This document shows, piece after piece, positions 27,210 to 35,941 of a stretch of DNA of 50,515 nt. Origin of the DNA: Akkermansia sp. Lineage in GTDB: Bacteria > Verrucomicrobiota > Verrucomicrobiia > Verrucomicrobiales > Akkermansiaceae. Every line of letters starts with the position of its first letter. Position 1 is the stretch's first letter. Where the stretch lies: assembly GCA_017398355.1 (NCBI GenBank), contig JAFQGD010000022.1:1-50515 (forward strand), read 5' to 3'. Under the pieces are notes generated by a model, which worked only from the letters and a program-made list of their open reading frames with translations, had not been told where the DNA came from and did no database searches. A program made the position numbers and the translations under genes.

Positions 27210-28019
27210 ATGAATAAACTCAACAGAATTATCGCAACCGTAGGCTGTGCGCTTACCCTGCTGGGCGGGGTAGCCTGCACCACATTCCAAACGCAAGAGG
27301 TAGTCGAGCCCCCCAAGCCTGTCTACCTGCCCGGCTCATACGAGTACTTTGTAAAGCAGAATGGTTATCCCACCACAATGCACATCTTCCAAGACAAAGA
27401 ACTCCTCAAACTTGCCGGCAAAAATAGCCCCATCTATATTGATTTGGAACACCAACGCGGGCGTCTCTACGTCAACGGCAAAGTCGCCGCAGACTGGCCC
27501 GTTTCCACCGGCGTGAGCGGCCACCCCACCCGCACCGGCAAATTCTCCATTTTAGAGAAAAAAGCGACCTACGCCTCCAACCGCTACGGAAAAATCTATG
27601 ACGCAACGGGCAAATGCGTAAACTACAATGCAGATTTTTCCAAAGACCCGGTGCCCGAAGGCGGCAAGATAGTGGGTTCGGCCATGCCCTACTGGCAGCG
27701 TCTCACGCATGATGGCATCGGTATGCACATCGGTAAAGTGCGCGCGGGGCGTAAACTCTCCCACGGTTGCATCCGCACGCCATCCATCATGGCAAAAGAA
27801 CTGTTCCGCATCACAGGCTACGGCAGCAAGGTGTACGTAACCAATTCCTGGGAAGCCTGCTACCCGCTGACAGCCAAAGATGCTATGGCCGAAGCCAAAG
27901 CCGAAAAGGCTGCTAAAGAAGCGGCCGCCGCCGCCAACGGCGAAACCAAGCCGGATGAAACAAGCCCTGAAGGCATAAAAACAGCCGCAGGCACCACCAT
28001 ACAAACCACAAACGAATGA
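27210..28019 (+). CDS. L,D-transpeptidase lipoprotein (YkuD domain), copy 2
   Basis: 269 residues. Lipobox LGGVAC (Cys23), then an ~50-residue linker, YkuD domain (about 70-215) with YIDLEHQRGRLYVNGK, TRTGKFSI, GMHIGK and the catalytic LSHGCIRTP. The C-terminal ~45 residues are Ala/Lys/Glu-rich and then Thr-rich, likely disordered. It differs enough from copy 1 that a recent duplication is unlikely. The next gene starts inside its stop codon (ATGA). Confidence 0.9.
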   Translation: MNKLNRIIATVGCALTLLGGVACTTFQTQEVVEPPKPVYLPGSYEYFVKQNGYPTTMHIFQDKELLKLAGKNSPIYIDLEHQRGRLYVNGKVAADWPVSTGVSGHPTRTGKFSILEKKATYASNRYGKIYDATGKCVNYNADFSKDPVPEGGKIVGSAMPYWQRLTHDGIGMHIGKVRAGRKLSHGCIRTPSIMAKELFRITGYGSKVYVTNSWEACYPLTAKDAMAEAKAEKAAKEAAAAANGETKPDETSPEGIKTAAGTTIQTTNE

Positions 28020-28378
28020 TAAAAACGATGAAAAAGCTTCTTCCCTGTATCCTGCTGGCAGCCATTCTTTGCTCCTGCGCCACTAAAACGGTAACCCGCC
28101 GCGAGCTTCTCACCCCCACCCTCTATACCGCCATCAATTCCGATGAGTATCTGGATATGAAGTATTACGGCTCAGATGCAGAGTACGATTACTTCACCCG
28201 CAGCTACACACGCTACCGCGTGCTGCGCACAGAAAACGCCGTGCCGGAATCGGCCCGTTTCCCCTTCAACAACTGGATGGGTGGCAAGCTCTACCGCGAG
28301 TGTCTCACCCAAAGCGCTACCAGCAAGCTGCAAACCCTGCGCAACCTCTTCCAGAGCGGCACCACCATGCAGCAATAA
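28016..28378 (+). CDS. Small lipoprotein of unknown function
   Basis: 120 residues. Basic N-terminus, hydrophobic core and lipobox LCSC (Cys20 or 21 from the first ATG) mark a lipoprotein. The mature part is rich in Tyr and Arg (MKYYGSDAEYDYFTRSYTRY). Overlaps the previous gene by 4 nt, so it is coupled to the L,D-transpeptidase and may serve with it; an ATG 12 nt on (28028) is an alternative start. A terminator follows. No family recognised. Confidence 0.75.
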   Translation: MIKTMKKLLPCILLAAILCSCATKTVTRRELLTPTLYTAINSDEYLDMKYYGSDAEYDYFTRSYTRYRVLRTENAVPESARFPFNNWMGGKLYRECLTQSATSKLQTLRNLFQSGTTMQQ

Positions 28379-28399
28379 AAAAAAGCTTTTACCGCATCC

Positions 28400-28441
28400 C
28401 CCCCGGTCGCGCAAAAAATACGCTGCCGGGGGTTTTCTTTT
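28400..28441 (+). terminator. Intrinsic terminator of the L,D-transpeptidase cluster
   Basis: Stem CCCCCGG (28400-28406) with CCGGGGG (28426-28432), 19-nt loop, then TTTTCTTTT. It ends 4 nt before the psd -35 box. Confidence 0.8.
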
Positions 28442-28445
28442 CCGG

Positions 28446-28474
28446 TTGACCCGGCCCCGCAAAGCTGCTATGAT
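28446..28474 (+). promoter_or_regulatory. Promoter of psd, ultra-short leader
   Basis: TTGACC (28446-28451), 17 nt, TATGAT (28469-28474), 9 nt to the ATG. Predicted leader of about 2 nt. Confidence 0.7.
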
Positions 28475-28483
28475 AGTCGCGTT

Positions 28484-29380
28484 ATGAGAGAAGAAGGTAT
28501 TACCTTTTACAACCGATACACCGGCCGACCGGAGCAGGAAAAAATCATGGGGGAGCGAGCCCTGCGTTGGGTATATGGCAACGCCCTCGGCAAGCTCAGC
28601 CTGCACCTGCTCATCAAGCGTGCCTTCTTCTCCCGTATCATGGGGTGGCTGAAGGACACCCCCGGCTCCGCGCGCAACCTGCAACAATTTGTAGACCAAT
28701 ACGGCATGGATGCTTCCGAATTCGCGCGTCCCATCAGTGAGTATACGAGCTTCAACGACTTTTTCACCCGTAAACTCAAGCCGGGAGCCCGCCCCATCTG
28801 CACCGGAAATACCATTGCTCTGCCGGCTGATGGGCGCCACAGCGGATGGCAAGATTTGGCGGATATGCAAGGAGTCTTCGTAAAAGGCCAAAGCTTTGAT
28901 TTACCGGCATTGCTGGGCAGCGCAGAACTGGCAGAAAAGTATGCCCACGGCAGCGCCGTCCTCTCTCGCCTTTGCCCCACGGATTACCACCGTTTTCACT
29001 TTACAACAGATGGCGTAGCAGATGCCCCGGTGCGCATTCCCGGCCCCCTGGCCAGCGTTTCTCCGCTCTGTCTCCGCCACAAACTCTCGTGGTTGTGGAC
29101 AAATAAGCGCGAGCTCACGGTGCTGCACACCCCGCATGTGGGAGATGTACTCATCCTCGCCGTTGGGGCCACAGGCGTGGGAGCCATTGGCCAAACATAT
29201 ACCCCCGGTGCACCCATCCGCAAAGGAGATGAGCAGGGGTACTTCGCCTTTGGTGGCTCCACCATCATCACCTTCTACGAACCCGGGCGCATACAGCTTG
29301 CAGAAGACATCCTGCGCAATACGGCAAACTGCACCGAAACCTACGCCCGCCAAGGCGACATCCTCGGCTTCATCTGTTGA
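28484..29380 (+). CDS. psd: Phosphatidylserine decarboxylase proenzyme
   Basis: Makes phosphatidylethanolamine at the inner membrane. 298 residues, pyruvoyl enzyme. It has FTRKLKPGARPI, ALPADGR, CPTDYHRFHFTTDG and the self-cleavage motif FGGST, which would split at Gly258-Ser259 to give the pyruvoyl alpha chain. The order and length fit the longer PSD type found in Chlamydiae. The ATG is set by the promoter. The glycosyltransferase follows after 13 nt without a terminator. Confidence 0.93.
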   Translation: MREEGITFYNRYTGRPEQEKIMGERALRWVYGNALGKLSLHLLIKRAFFSRIMGWLKDTPGSARNLQQFVDQYGMDASEFARPISEYTSFNDFFTRKLKPGARPICTGNTIALPADGRHSGWQDLADMQGVFVKGQSFDLPALLGSAELAEKYAHGSAVLSRLCPTDYHRFHFTTDGVADAPVRIPGPLASVSPLCLRHKLSWLWTNKRELTVLHTPHVGDVLILAVGATGVGAIGQTYTPGAPIRKGDEQGYFAFGGSTIITFYEPGRIQLAEDILRNTANCTETYARQGDILGFIC

Positions 29381-29393
29381 CTCTCTCCCAACC

Positions 29394-30341
29394 ATGACTC
29401 CTGAGACACTGTACATCGTCATGCCCTGCTTCAATGAAGCAGCCTGTATCGAAACAACGATTGTCGCCGTTAGCAAAAAATTAGATACACTCATTTCCGC
29501 CGGGACAATTTCCTGCGAAAGCGCCATGCTTTTTGCCGATGATGGAAGCAAGGATACAACATGGAACATCATCTCAGAACACCATAAAAACAACAAACTT
29601 GTTAAAGCATGCCGCTTGGCCGGCAACAGGGGCAAAGAAAAAGCACTCTTCGCGGGGCTTATGGAAGCCAAAACACATGCAGACATCGTCATCTGCATGG
29701 ATGCCGATTTGCAGCATGATATCAATGCTATTGATGAGTTTCTTGCACTGCGCAATCAAGGATACGAACTGATTTACGGTGTAAAAAAATCCCGTGGCCG
29801 TGAATCATTCTTCCGCAAATCAACTGCTGTAGCCTTTTATTGGATTGCACAAAAACTTGGCTCCCCCATCAGCCAAGGACACTCTGACTATAGCTTGATG
29901 ACCAAGCAAGTACTGGAAGCCCTTTCGGAATACGGCGAAAGCAACATGATGTTCCGCACCATGCTCAAACAACTGGGTTTCAACCAATGCCCCTTATATT
30001 TTGAAGTAAAGAACAGAGAACAAGGGGAGAGCAAAATGTCCTTGGGTAGCCTTCTGAGACTCAGCATAGATGCCATCACCTCCTATTCTGTTACACCTTT
30101 GCGATTCATCAGTGGAATGGGGCTCCTTATCTTTCTGGCAAGCCTTGCAATGATTGCTTGGGTGGCTTATGACTATTTCAAACTCGGCACCCCCAATGGC
30201 TGGGCAACAGTCGTTTGCTCCCTCTGGTTCCTAGGGGGAATCGGCATGATTAGCATGGGCGTAGCAGGGGAATACATTGGAAAAATATACCTGGAATCCA
30301 AAAGAAGACCCCGTTATTTCATCAAATCCCGGCTGCAATAA
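29394..30341 (+). CDS. GT2 polyprenyl-phosphate glycosyltransferase (GtrB/DPM1-like)
   Basis: 315 residues. GT-A domain beginning TLYIVMPCFNEA, with FADDGSKD and the metal motif CMDADLQHD, then VKKSRGRE and two membrane helices (about 230-255 and 265-290). This layout is that of enzymes moving glucose or a similar sugar from a nucleotide donor to undecaprenyl phosphate at the inner membrane. The ATG at 29394 was chosen; the frame stays open upstream inside psd but that is a shadow. The gene is visibly richer in A and T than its neighbours, a hint of separate origin. Confidence 0.85.
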   Translation: MTPETLYIVMPCFNEAACIETTIVAVSKKLDTLISAGTISCESAMLFADDGSKDTTWNIISEHHKNNKLVKACRLAGNRGKEKALFAGLMEAKTHADIVICMDADLQHDINAIDEFLALRNQGYELIYGVKKSRGRESFFRKSTAVAFYWIAQKLGSPISQGHSDYSLMTKQVLEALSEYGESNMMFRTMLKQLGFNQCPLYFEVKNREQGESKMSLGSLLRLSIDAITSYSVTPLRFISGMGLLIFLASLAMIAWVAYDYFKLGTPNGWATVVCSLWFLGGIGMISMGVAGEYIGKIYLESKRRPRYFIKSRLQ

Positions 30342-30358
30342 ACGCACAGACTTTAAGC

Positions 30359-30387
30359 TTTCCCTGTAGGGAAGATTAGTGTATAAT
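30359..30387 (+). promoter_or_regulatory. Promoter of ychF, ultra-short leader
   Basis: Weak TTTCCC (30359-30364), 17 nt, consensus TATAAT (30382-30387), 10 nt to the ATG. A small palindrome (TTCCC TGTA GGGAA) overlaps the -35 region. Confidence 0.55.
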
Positions 30388-30397
30388 CCCCGCCGTT

Positions 30398-31519
30398 ATG
30401 TTACAGGCAGGTATCGTAGGTCTCCCCAACGTCGGCAAATCCACTCTGTTCAACGCAGTCACCCGCTCCCGCAAGGCAGAAGCGGCCAACTACCCGTTCT
30501 GCACCATCGACCCCAACGTCGGTATGGTAGAAGTACCGGATGCTCGTTTGGCCGTGTTGGCAGAAATGCACAAGAGTGAGCGCATAGTACCTGCCGCTAT
30601 TGAGTTTGTGGATATCGCCGGCCTTGTAAAAGGTGCAGCAGAAGGTGCCGGTCTGGGCAATAAATTCCTCTCCAACATCCGCGAGACAGATGCCATTGTG
30701 CAGGTAGTGCGCTGCTTTGAGAACGATGATATCATCCATGAGCTCGGCTCCGTAGACCCTGTGCGAGATATTGAAATCATCAACGATGAGCTGATTTTGG
30801 CTGACTTGGCCGCTATGGAGAAACGCAAGGAAAGCCGTATCAAAAAAGCCCGCGGTGGGGATAAAGAAGCAAAAGAAGAAATAGCCCTCATCGAAAAGCT
30901 CATCCCGCACCTGGATGCAGGCAAACCTGCTATCACCCTCGAACTTTCCGACGATGAGCGCAAACTTCTGCGCAGCTTCTTCCTGCTTTCCAACAAAAAA
31001 AGCATCTTTGCCTGCAATGTAAGCGAAGATGAGCTTGCAGATGCCGTTGCCAACCCAGATTCCCATCCCTACGTGTCAGCCGTGCGCCGCTATGTGGCAG
31101 AACACCACCATGCTGAAGCCATCGTCATCTCCGCTCGCATTGAGGAAGAGCTCTCTGAGCTCCCCCAGGAGGAAGCCAAGGAGTTCCTGCGTGACCTCGG
31201 TGTGGAAGATTCCGGCGTGAGCGACCTCATCAACGCTGTATACCATCTCCTCGGCCTGCGTACCTACCTCACCACCGGTGTCAAGGAAACCAAGGCGTGG
31301 ACCATACCGGCCGGGGCCAAGGCCCCCCAAGCAGCCGGGGTTATCCATACTGATTTCGAGCGCGGATTCATTGCCGCCCAAGTTGTTTCGTACGAGGACC
31401 TTGTCGCTTGCGGTTCCATTGCAAAAGCCAAAGAACAAGCCAAACTCCGCATCGAGGGCAAAGAATACGTGGTGAAAGACGGTGATGTCGTTGAGTTCCG
31501 CTTCAACGTCTCAAAATAA
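30398..31519 (+). CDS. ychF: Redox-regulated ATPase YchF (Obg-like)
   Basis: Universal P-loop protein of the Obg group that binds ribosomes and prefers ATP. 373 residues. G1 [14 protein letters not shown]3 DIAGLVKGA, a coiled-coil insert (about 125-200), and the C-terminal TGS-like domain [12 protein letters not shown]. The usual NKxD motif is replaced by ACNVSEDE, as in YchF. ATG set by the adjacent promoter. Confidence 0.96.
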   Translation: MLQAGIVGLPNVGKSTLFNAVTRSRKAEAANYPFCTIDPNVGMVEVPDARLAVLAEMHKSERIVPAAIEFVDIAGLVKGAAEGAGLGNKFLSNIRETDAIVQVVRCFENDDIIHELGSVDPVRDIEIINDELILADLAAMEKRKESRIKKARGGDKEAKEEIALIEKLIPHLDAGKPAITLELSDDERKLLRSFFLLSNKKSIFACNVSEDELADAVANPDSHPYVSAVRRYVAEHHHAEAIVISARIEEELSELPQEEAKEFLRDLGVEDSGVSDLINAVYHLLGLRTYLTTGVKETKAWTIPAGAKAPQAAGVIHTDFERGFIAAQVVSYEDLVACGSIAKAKEQAKLRIEGKEYVVKDGDVVEFRFNVSK

Positions 31520-31553
31520 CCTTCTCCCGCCCGCTCACCCGCCCTTATCTGCC

Positions 31554-31790
31554 ATGGATTCCCCCGCCGGCGATAAGATGCAGCCTCTCATCCTACCCTT
31601 GGATGAGGAGCTTAAAGAGCTCATTGAAGAATTTTCCGCAAAATTAGGACTCTCACAGCGCCGCTTTGTTGAAGTGGCCATGAGAGCTTATTTGCTGCAT
31701 TGGAGCAAGCAAAAGACGCCCCCGGCCCAATTGAACGCACCTGCTCTTCTGGTAAAGAGATTGTTGCACAAACGCACGTCACAAAGCTAG
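31554..31790 (+). CDS. Small protein with ribbon-helix-helix-like segment
   Basis: 78 residues from ATG 31554, in the same direction as ychF and 34 nt after it. The segment PLDEELKELIEEFSAKLGLSQ followed by RRFVEVAMRAYLLHW has the strand-helix-turn-helix spacing of CopG/Arc DNA-binding proteins, and the C-terminus is basic. No partner toxin gene is adjacent. The frame also opens earlier at 31482, inside ychF. Function unknown; DNA binding is an inference from pattern. Confidence 0.5.
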   Translation: MDSPAGDKMQPLILPLDEELKELIEEFSAKLGLSQRRFVEVAMRAYLLHWSKQKTPPAQLNAPALLVKRLLHKRTSQS

Positions 31791-32093
31791 AGTAGCATCA
31801 AGATATTTTTCTGTTATCCAATTCTCAATGCATTTATCTTTAACCTATCATACTTATTGCCAAAGCCAACATCTCAATACACATTAATTTCATTCCCCTA
31901 TCTCATACATACCCCTTCATATATCATATATTATTTTTCACATTTCCGCATACTCAAAGGCCGAAAATTAAACATTTCACATGAAACAAATACAAACACA
32001 ATCGGCCTCAAATTTTTTCTTGCATTAGTAAGACGAATAGTATAATATGAAAACAGCTCAAATAAAGAGCACAGATTGAACTCAACAACTATT
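31791..32093. other. A/T-rich gap without a convincing gene
   Basis: About 300 nt much richer in A and T than the surroundings. A 62-codon frame at 31857-32045 has no start signal and a composition that follows the bases, so it was not called. An inverted pair AGGCCGA (31958-31964) and TCGGCCT (32002-32008) is followed by an A/T run and could end transcription. The promoter of the next gene occupies the right end. Confidence 0.6.
32018..32046 (+). promoter_or_regulatory. Promoter of the AP2-like gene
   Basis: Consensus TATAAT at 32041-32046. The -35 is TCTTGC with a 17-nt spacer, or TTGCAT with 15 nt. Leader of about 40 nt. Confidence 0.5.
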
Positions 32094-32429
32094 ATGAAAA
32101 AGCCATTGAAAAACCTGACGCGCTATACACGCGAGAAGACATCATTCTTGGGATGGAGAGTATGTATAAGCCGTAAGGGGAGGATGTTTACGAAATACTT
32201 TGCTGATGGTGCATATGAGAATGGCGAGGAAGGCTCATTTGCTGCAGCCGTAAGCCTGCGAGATGAGATTCTTCAGCGCATGGAAACAGAATCCTCCGAC
32301 AAAGTGCTGGCAGAATACCAAAATAAATACGACAAGGAAGCCAAGAAGGCCCGCGCCGCACGCCGCAGGAAGAAGGCAAGCGCCAAGCGCGCCACAGCCA
32401 AGCGCAAGAAAAAGACTCAAAATAAATAA
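32094..32429 (+). CDS. AP2-like DNA-binding domain with histone-H1-like basic tail
   Basis: 111 residues. The first ~60 (GWRVCISRKGRMFTKYFADG, then AAAVSLRDEIL) match the bacterial AP2-like fold: three strands and a helix, seen in phage integrases, homing endonucleases and small DNA-binding proteins. The last ~45 are Lys/Arg/Ala-rich (KKARAARRRKKASAKRATAK), like histone H1 or the Lys-rich nucleoid proteins of Chlamydiae. It stands alone with its own promoter and terminator. A nucleoid protein is a reasonable inference. The ATG at 32094 was preferred to 32076 by domain position. Confidence 0.7.
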   Translation: MKKPLKNLTRYTREKTSFLGWRVCISRKGRMFTKYFADGAYENGEEGSFAAAVSLRDEILQRMETESSDKVLAEYQNKYDKEAKKARAARRRKKASAKRATAKRKKKTQNK

Positions 32430-32448
32430 GTTTTTAGCATGATACAAG

Positions 32449-32482
32449 AAAGCGCGAGACGACAACATCTCGCGCTTTTTTG
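32449..32482 (+). terminator. Intrinsic terminator of the AP2-like gene
   Basis: Stem AGCGCGAGA (32451-32459) with TCTCGCGCT (32468-32476), 8-nt loop, T-run; flanking A/T pairs extend it and may make it bidirectional with the convergent DoxX-like gene. Confidence 0.88.
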
Positions 32483-32510
32483 TTTATACTTATTGCTAGA
32501 AAGAAAAGTC

Positions 32511-32981
32511 TCACACCTCCGAAAAATCCAACTTACGATTCTTCCAGATAGAGGAGTCCACCCTGCGGGAATCCCACACAAGGAGCAAGGAGGCCCCCAG
32601 CAGGAGAAGACGAATAGCCGTATCCATGGGGTAGTTATCAATCGCGTGGGTTGAGCCCATGCAATTGCAGCTCAGATCCAAGCCGCGAGCCCATGCCTGC
32701 ACATAGAGCAACAGGAAAACAGACGTCATGATGGCAGACCACGCCGTAGCCCCCCTATAAGCCCAGCGGAACAACAGACAAACGGCAACCACCAGCTCCA
32801 TAGCCACACCGGTGCAAGCCAGTGGCATAGAACACCAAGCCGGCAGAATGTTGCTGCGCGTCAGGAAATCAGAAGTTTCCCCCAAATCAGCAATCTTGGG
32901 GATGCCCGTTATTAAAAAAAACACCCCCATCCCCACACGCAGGAGGGTCAGCATCAAGTTGATAGAGCGCGTGTTTCTCAC
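32511..32981 (-). CDS. DoxX/MauE-like membrane protein
   Basis: 156 residues with four predicted membrane helices and the family opening LLRVGMGVFFLITGIPKI. A Cys pair in LSCNCMG is as in MauE-type proteins, which serve periplasmic thiol chemistry. The start is GTG at 32981, in GTGA overlap with the stop of the Hsp33-like gene, so the pair is coupled; an ATG at 32954 is the alternative. The longer frame upstream lies inside hslO and is a shadow. Redox role is inference from family and neighbour. Confidence 0.7.
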   Translation of the reverse strand: MRNTRSINLMLTLLRVGMGVFFLITGIPKIADLGETSDFLTRSNILPAWCSMPLACTGVAMELVVAVCLLFRWAYRGATAWSAIMTSVFLLLYVQAWARGLDLSCNCMGSTHAIDNYPMDTAIRLLLLGASLLLVWDSRRVDSSIWKNRKLDFSEV

Positions 32982-33754
32982 AGCATGTCGGGTGTCACCT
33001 TGTACACAGCACCACAGCGCGGGCAGGATACTTCCAAATACCCCTGCTCTGCCAGCAAATCGGCAAAATCCTTCTGCATGGCTTGGATTGTGGGCAAAAT
33101 CTTTTGCAAAGTGCAACCACAGCGGAATGTGAACTTGCGCGTTTCCAGCACCTTCGTCTCCTCAGTCTCAAGGAGAGAAGCCACTTGCTCCGGTCTCAGC
33201 TCTGTGAGCCAATCATAATCCGCCCCGGGTTGAGCCGCGATGAGGGCATACACATCATCTCCCAAATGGAAAGCACGGGCTTCCCGCTGCTCACTCTGGC
33301 GGTAAAACTCCTCCACCCAACCGGGCACTGTAGCATCCGGCAGCACGATAACGGAAGTCTGCGGCTCCTTATTGGTGCGCAAGTTTTGCGCATAGAGCAT
33401 ATTGTGCTCAGGTTCCTTCACCCCTTCCGTAAAGACACGACCAATCACATCCTCCGTGAGGGATGAACCGGACACAAAATAATTAGCCAAGCTGGGGGTG
33501 CGTGTATTGAAAGTCCACGCATGATACTCCTGCCATGGGCGAGAAACCAGATGCAAGGTGAAAAAAGCCAACAAATCCTTGAATACCGAGTCCTCTTTCT
33601 CCGCATTGCGCTGACCGTGTTGCATCAAATTCAAGTAATAATCAACAAACAGCGGCGCCATATCCGCTCGCAATAAAAGGCAATTGCGATGGCGCACAAA
33701 AATGGATTGGACCGTTGCGAACTCTTCAACTTGCTGCGGTGTTTCTTCCGTCAT
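32978..33754 (-). CDS. Hsp33-like redox chaperone
   Basis: 258 residues. The C-terminus has the Hsp33 zinc switch: FRCGCTL (Cys212, Cys214) and SCPRCGAVY (Cys244, Cys247), preceded by EQGYLEV as in HslO. The N-terminal ~200 residues are diverged from E. coli Hsp33, but YYLNLMQ, the late Glu-Pro stretch and overall length agree. Hsp33 is activated by oxidation of these cysteines and holds unfolding proteins. Followed by a DoxX/MauE-like gene in 4-nt overlap. Its promoter is divergent from the U32-like operon. Confidence 0.8.
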   Translation of the reverse strand: MTEETPQQVEEFATVQSIFVRHRNCLLLRADMAPLFVDYYLNLMQHGQRNAEKEDSVFKDLLAFFTLHLVSRPWQEYHAWTFNTRTPSLANYFVSGSSLTEDVIGRVFTEGVKEPEHNMLYAQNLRTNKEPQTSVIVLPDATVPGWVEEFYRQSEQREARAFHLGDDVYALIAAQPGADYDWLTELRPEQVASLLETEETKVLETRKFTFRCGCTLQKILPTIQAMQKDFADLLAEQGYLEVSCPRCGAVYKVTPDML

Positions 33755-33774
33755 AGTACTCTTTCTTTCGGATT

Positions 33775-33803
33775 ATGATAACGCTGCAACGCCCCCGACT
33801 CAA
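33775..33803 (-). promoter_or_regulatory. Promoter of the Hsp33-like gene
   Basis: Minus strand: TTGAGT (33798-33803), 17 nt, TATCAT (33775-33780), 20 nt before the ATG. Confidence 0.6.
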
Positions 33804-33869
33804 GCGCAAAGTTGATTCAACGCATCCTTTCTTTGTCACCAGCTCTCCCACCACCGCTTGCTACGCAAG

Positions 33870-33890
33870 ATAAGCTTGCAAAAAGCTTAT
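33870..33890. promoter_or_regulatory. Palindrome over the -35 box of the U32-like operon
   Basis: Perfect 8-bp inverted repeat ATAAGCTT (33870-33877) and AAGCTTAT (33883-33890) with a 5-nt centre that holds part of the -35 hexamer. Its position fits a repressor operator. Confidence 0.45.
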
Positions 33891-33904
33891 TTAACTGCTA
33901 GAAT
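33876..33904 (+). promoter_or_regulatory. Promoter of the U32-like pair and metK, ultra-short leader
   Basis: TTGCAA (33876-33881), 17 nt, TAGAAT (33899-33904), 11 nt to the ATG at 33916. Confidence 0.65.
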
Positions 33905-33915
33905 CCCGCAAGCAC

Positions 33916-34878
33916 ATGAATCCCGTTTCCCCCTACCAGCACCAGATATGGCCGGACGCCGTGTGGGATGTCTCCGGCGCATTTGTCAACGACCGAGAGT
34001 TGGTGGCCTTTTACGATTTTTGCAAACTACTGCTGGGCTTTGAGCCTTTCAACATCGCACACGGTGCACCGCTTTGCATCTGGAACAGCGGGCGCGTGCT
34101 GCGCCAACTGATGTGCGATGCAGAAGAAATGCGCGCTGCCGGCCTAGCATACGAGCAACGCAACATCGCCCTCTACCTCACTTTCACCAACCTGATGCTA
34201 CAGGAAGAGCACCTCAAGGATGCTCTGGGGAACGCTCTGCTCATCTTTGCACGCAACCACAACCCCACCAAACGCAACGCAGCCATTGTAGCCAATGATT
34301 TACTGCGCGCTCACATCCGCAAAGAATACCCGGAACTGCGCCTCGTCTCCTCCATCCTCAAAATCACCAATGGCGGAGGCAAGGGCAAGCTGGATATATA
34401 CAAACGCTTGGCAGATGAGTACGATGAAGTGATGGTACACCCGGACGACGTACTCAACTACGATTTACTGGAAAAGATAGAGGACAAAGAGCGCCATATT
34501 CTGTTGGTCAATGAATACTGCATCCGCCAATGTCCCCTGCGTCCGCTGCACTACAAGACGCTTTCCGAATCCGCGCTCAACTTCTTGGGATACGATGGGT
34601 CCGACTTCGACAAAAAGCAAAACACCAACGGCTGCCGAGATTTGGGCGTACTGCTCACCGACCCCAAGCATAGTGTCTTAGCCCTCAACACCCCGGAAAT
34701 CCAAAAACTCTACGACATGGGGTTCCGCCACTTCAAAATGCAAGGCCGAGGGCACGCCAACGCCTCCGCCATCCTCTTTGACTTACTGCGACTCGTTCTT
34801 CGCAAAGACACGCCCACGGAAAACGCCATCCACGCAATCGGCCAGCGTTTCTGGGAATCCATCTTACCACTCCGCTAA
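33916..34878 (+). CDS. U32-peptidase-like protein, copy A
   Basis: 320 residues, no signal peptide. It shares order and motifs with the next gene: a central barrel-like region, then N-x2-C-x3-C-P-x-R-x2-H (Asn199, Cys202, Cys206, Arg209, His212), a later NGC, and LYDMGFRHFKMQGR near the end. The C-x3-C and FKxxGR pattern resembles the U32 family (YhbU/UbiU/UbiV/RlhA), some of which bind a 4Fe-4S cluster. Overall similarity is weak and the exact family is not recognised. First gene of an apparent operon with copy B and metK. Confidence 0.6.
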   Translation: MNPVSPYQHQIWPDAVWDVSGAFVNDRELVAFYDFCKLLLGFEPFNIAHGAPLCIWNSGRVLRQLMCDAEEMRAAGLAYEQRNIALYLTFTNLMLQEEHLKDALGNALLIFARNHNPTKRNAAIVANDLLRAHIRKEYPELRLVSSILKITNGGGKGKLDIYKRLADEYDEVMVHPDDVLNYDLLEKIEDKERHILLVNEYCIRQCPLRPLHYKTLSESALNFLGYDGSDFDKKQNTNGCRDLGVLLTDPKHSVLALNTPEIQKLYDMGFRHFKMQGRGHANASAILFDLLRLVLRKDTPTENAIHAIGQRFWESILPLR

Positions 34879-34881
34879 GCC

Positions 34882-35928
34882 ATGAGCACCACACAACAAC
34901 CGACAAACGAAATGATGGCAGAAAAACTCCGTGAGCTAACGGCAGATTATCTGCCGGAGGCCTCATGGACCATCGGCGGGGCCTTTCGCTTTGATGCCTC
35001 CCTGCAAGTCATCCTGACCGGATTTGCCGCGTTTCTACCCATGCGAAAACCGGCTCGCGTAGCCGGTACCATCGCCTGTGCGTGGTCATTGGATTGGTTT
35101 GTCCAGCGGCGCCCCATGGCATTGGCCGAGTATACCCAACTCTTGGAACAATATGCCAAGATGAACCTTGGAGTCATGCTCGTGTTTGACAATCCGTTCA
35201 TCACCGCAGAGCAACTCAATGATACCTATACCCTTACCCTCGTGGATGAGTTGTACAAGCGCGATCGCATCCGCAAAAATGCCGTTTGCGTAGCAAGCGA
35301 CCTCCTGGCAGACCACCTGCGCACCCGCCTGCCCCACCTTCCCATCATCTGCCACCCCAACCGCTTAGTGTGTGAACAAGGGCGCCGCAACGCGCAGCTC
35401 TACAACACCCTGCTGCAAAAGTACAACAGAGTATGCCTGCACCCGGCAGATGCCGTGCGCCCTGCCATCTACAGTGGTATCTCAGACCTTTCCCATGTAG
35501 AGATTATCATCAATGACCCTTGCCACCGCAACTGCCCAGTGCGCCGAGAGCACATGCGCCTGCTGGCAGAAATGCGCCGCGACCCATACAACACCTCTCT
35601 CATGGCTCAGAGAGAGAGCCTCATCACCCGCAACGGCTGCCACAAAGTTGATGCAATGGCCCTTCAACAAAAACTCAGCTGCAACCTTACCCGCGATGAA
35701 GCCAAGGCGCTCTATGCGGCCGGTGTGCGCTCCTTTATCGTGCAGGGTAACCAATTCCGCAATGAGATGACGCTCCTGTGGGATATCTTCCAGTGCATGC
35801 TGGATTATTCCCCGGAAATTGACAACAAAGCCGCTACAATTGCCACCTCACTCATGGCCCAATTCGGTGCGCCCTCCAACTCCATGCCCAGTGGCCTGCG
35901 CAAGTTTACGTTTACCAACTACGAGTGA
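34882..35928 (+). CDS. U32-peptidase-like protein, copy B
   Basis: 348 residues, diverged paralog of the preceding gene, 3 nt after it. Motif N-x2-C-x3-C-P-x-R-x2-H at Asn211, Cys214, Cys218, Arg221, His224; NGC about 30 residues later; the final [14 protein letters not shown] has lost the Lys and Arg of FKxxGR. U32 proteins often work as heterodimers (UbiU-UbiV), so the two products may form a complex; this is inference. metK begins 13 nt downstream. Confidence 0.6.
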   Translation: MSTTQQPTNEMMAEKLRELTADYLPEASWTIGGAFRFDASLQVILTGFAAFLPMRKPARVAGTIACAWSLDWFVQRRPMALAEYTQLLEQYAKMNLGVMLVFDNPFITAEQLNDTYTLTLVDELYKRDRIRKNAVCVASDLLADHLRTRLPHLPIICHPNRLVCEQGRRNAQLYNTLLQKYNRVCLHPADAVRPAIYSGISDLSHVEIIINDPCHRNCPVRREHMRLLAEMRRDPYNTSLMAQRESLITRNGCHKVDAMALQQKLSCNLTRDEAKALYAAGVRSFIVQGNQFRNEMTLLWDIFQCMLDYSPEIDNKAATIATSLMAQFGAPSNSMPSGLRKFTFTNYE

Positions 35929-35941
35929 TACCAAATTTCAA

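Noticed and set aside
31857..32045. 62-codon frame in the A/T-rich gap
   Set aside because: No promoter or start context, and amino-acid content follows A/T bias.
35929..35941. SAM riboswitch before metK
   Set aside because: Only 13 nt separate metK from the previous gene, and nothing like a SAM-box is present there or before 33916.
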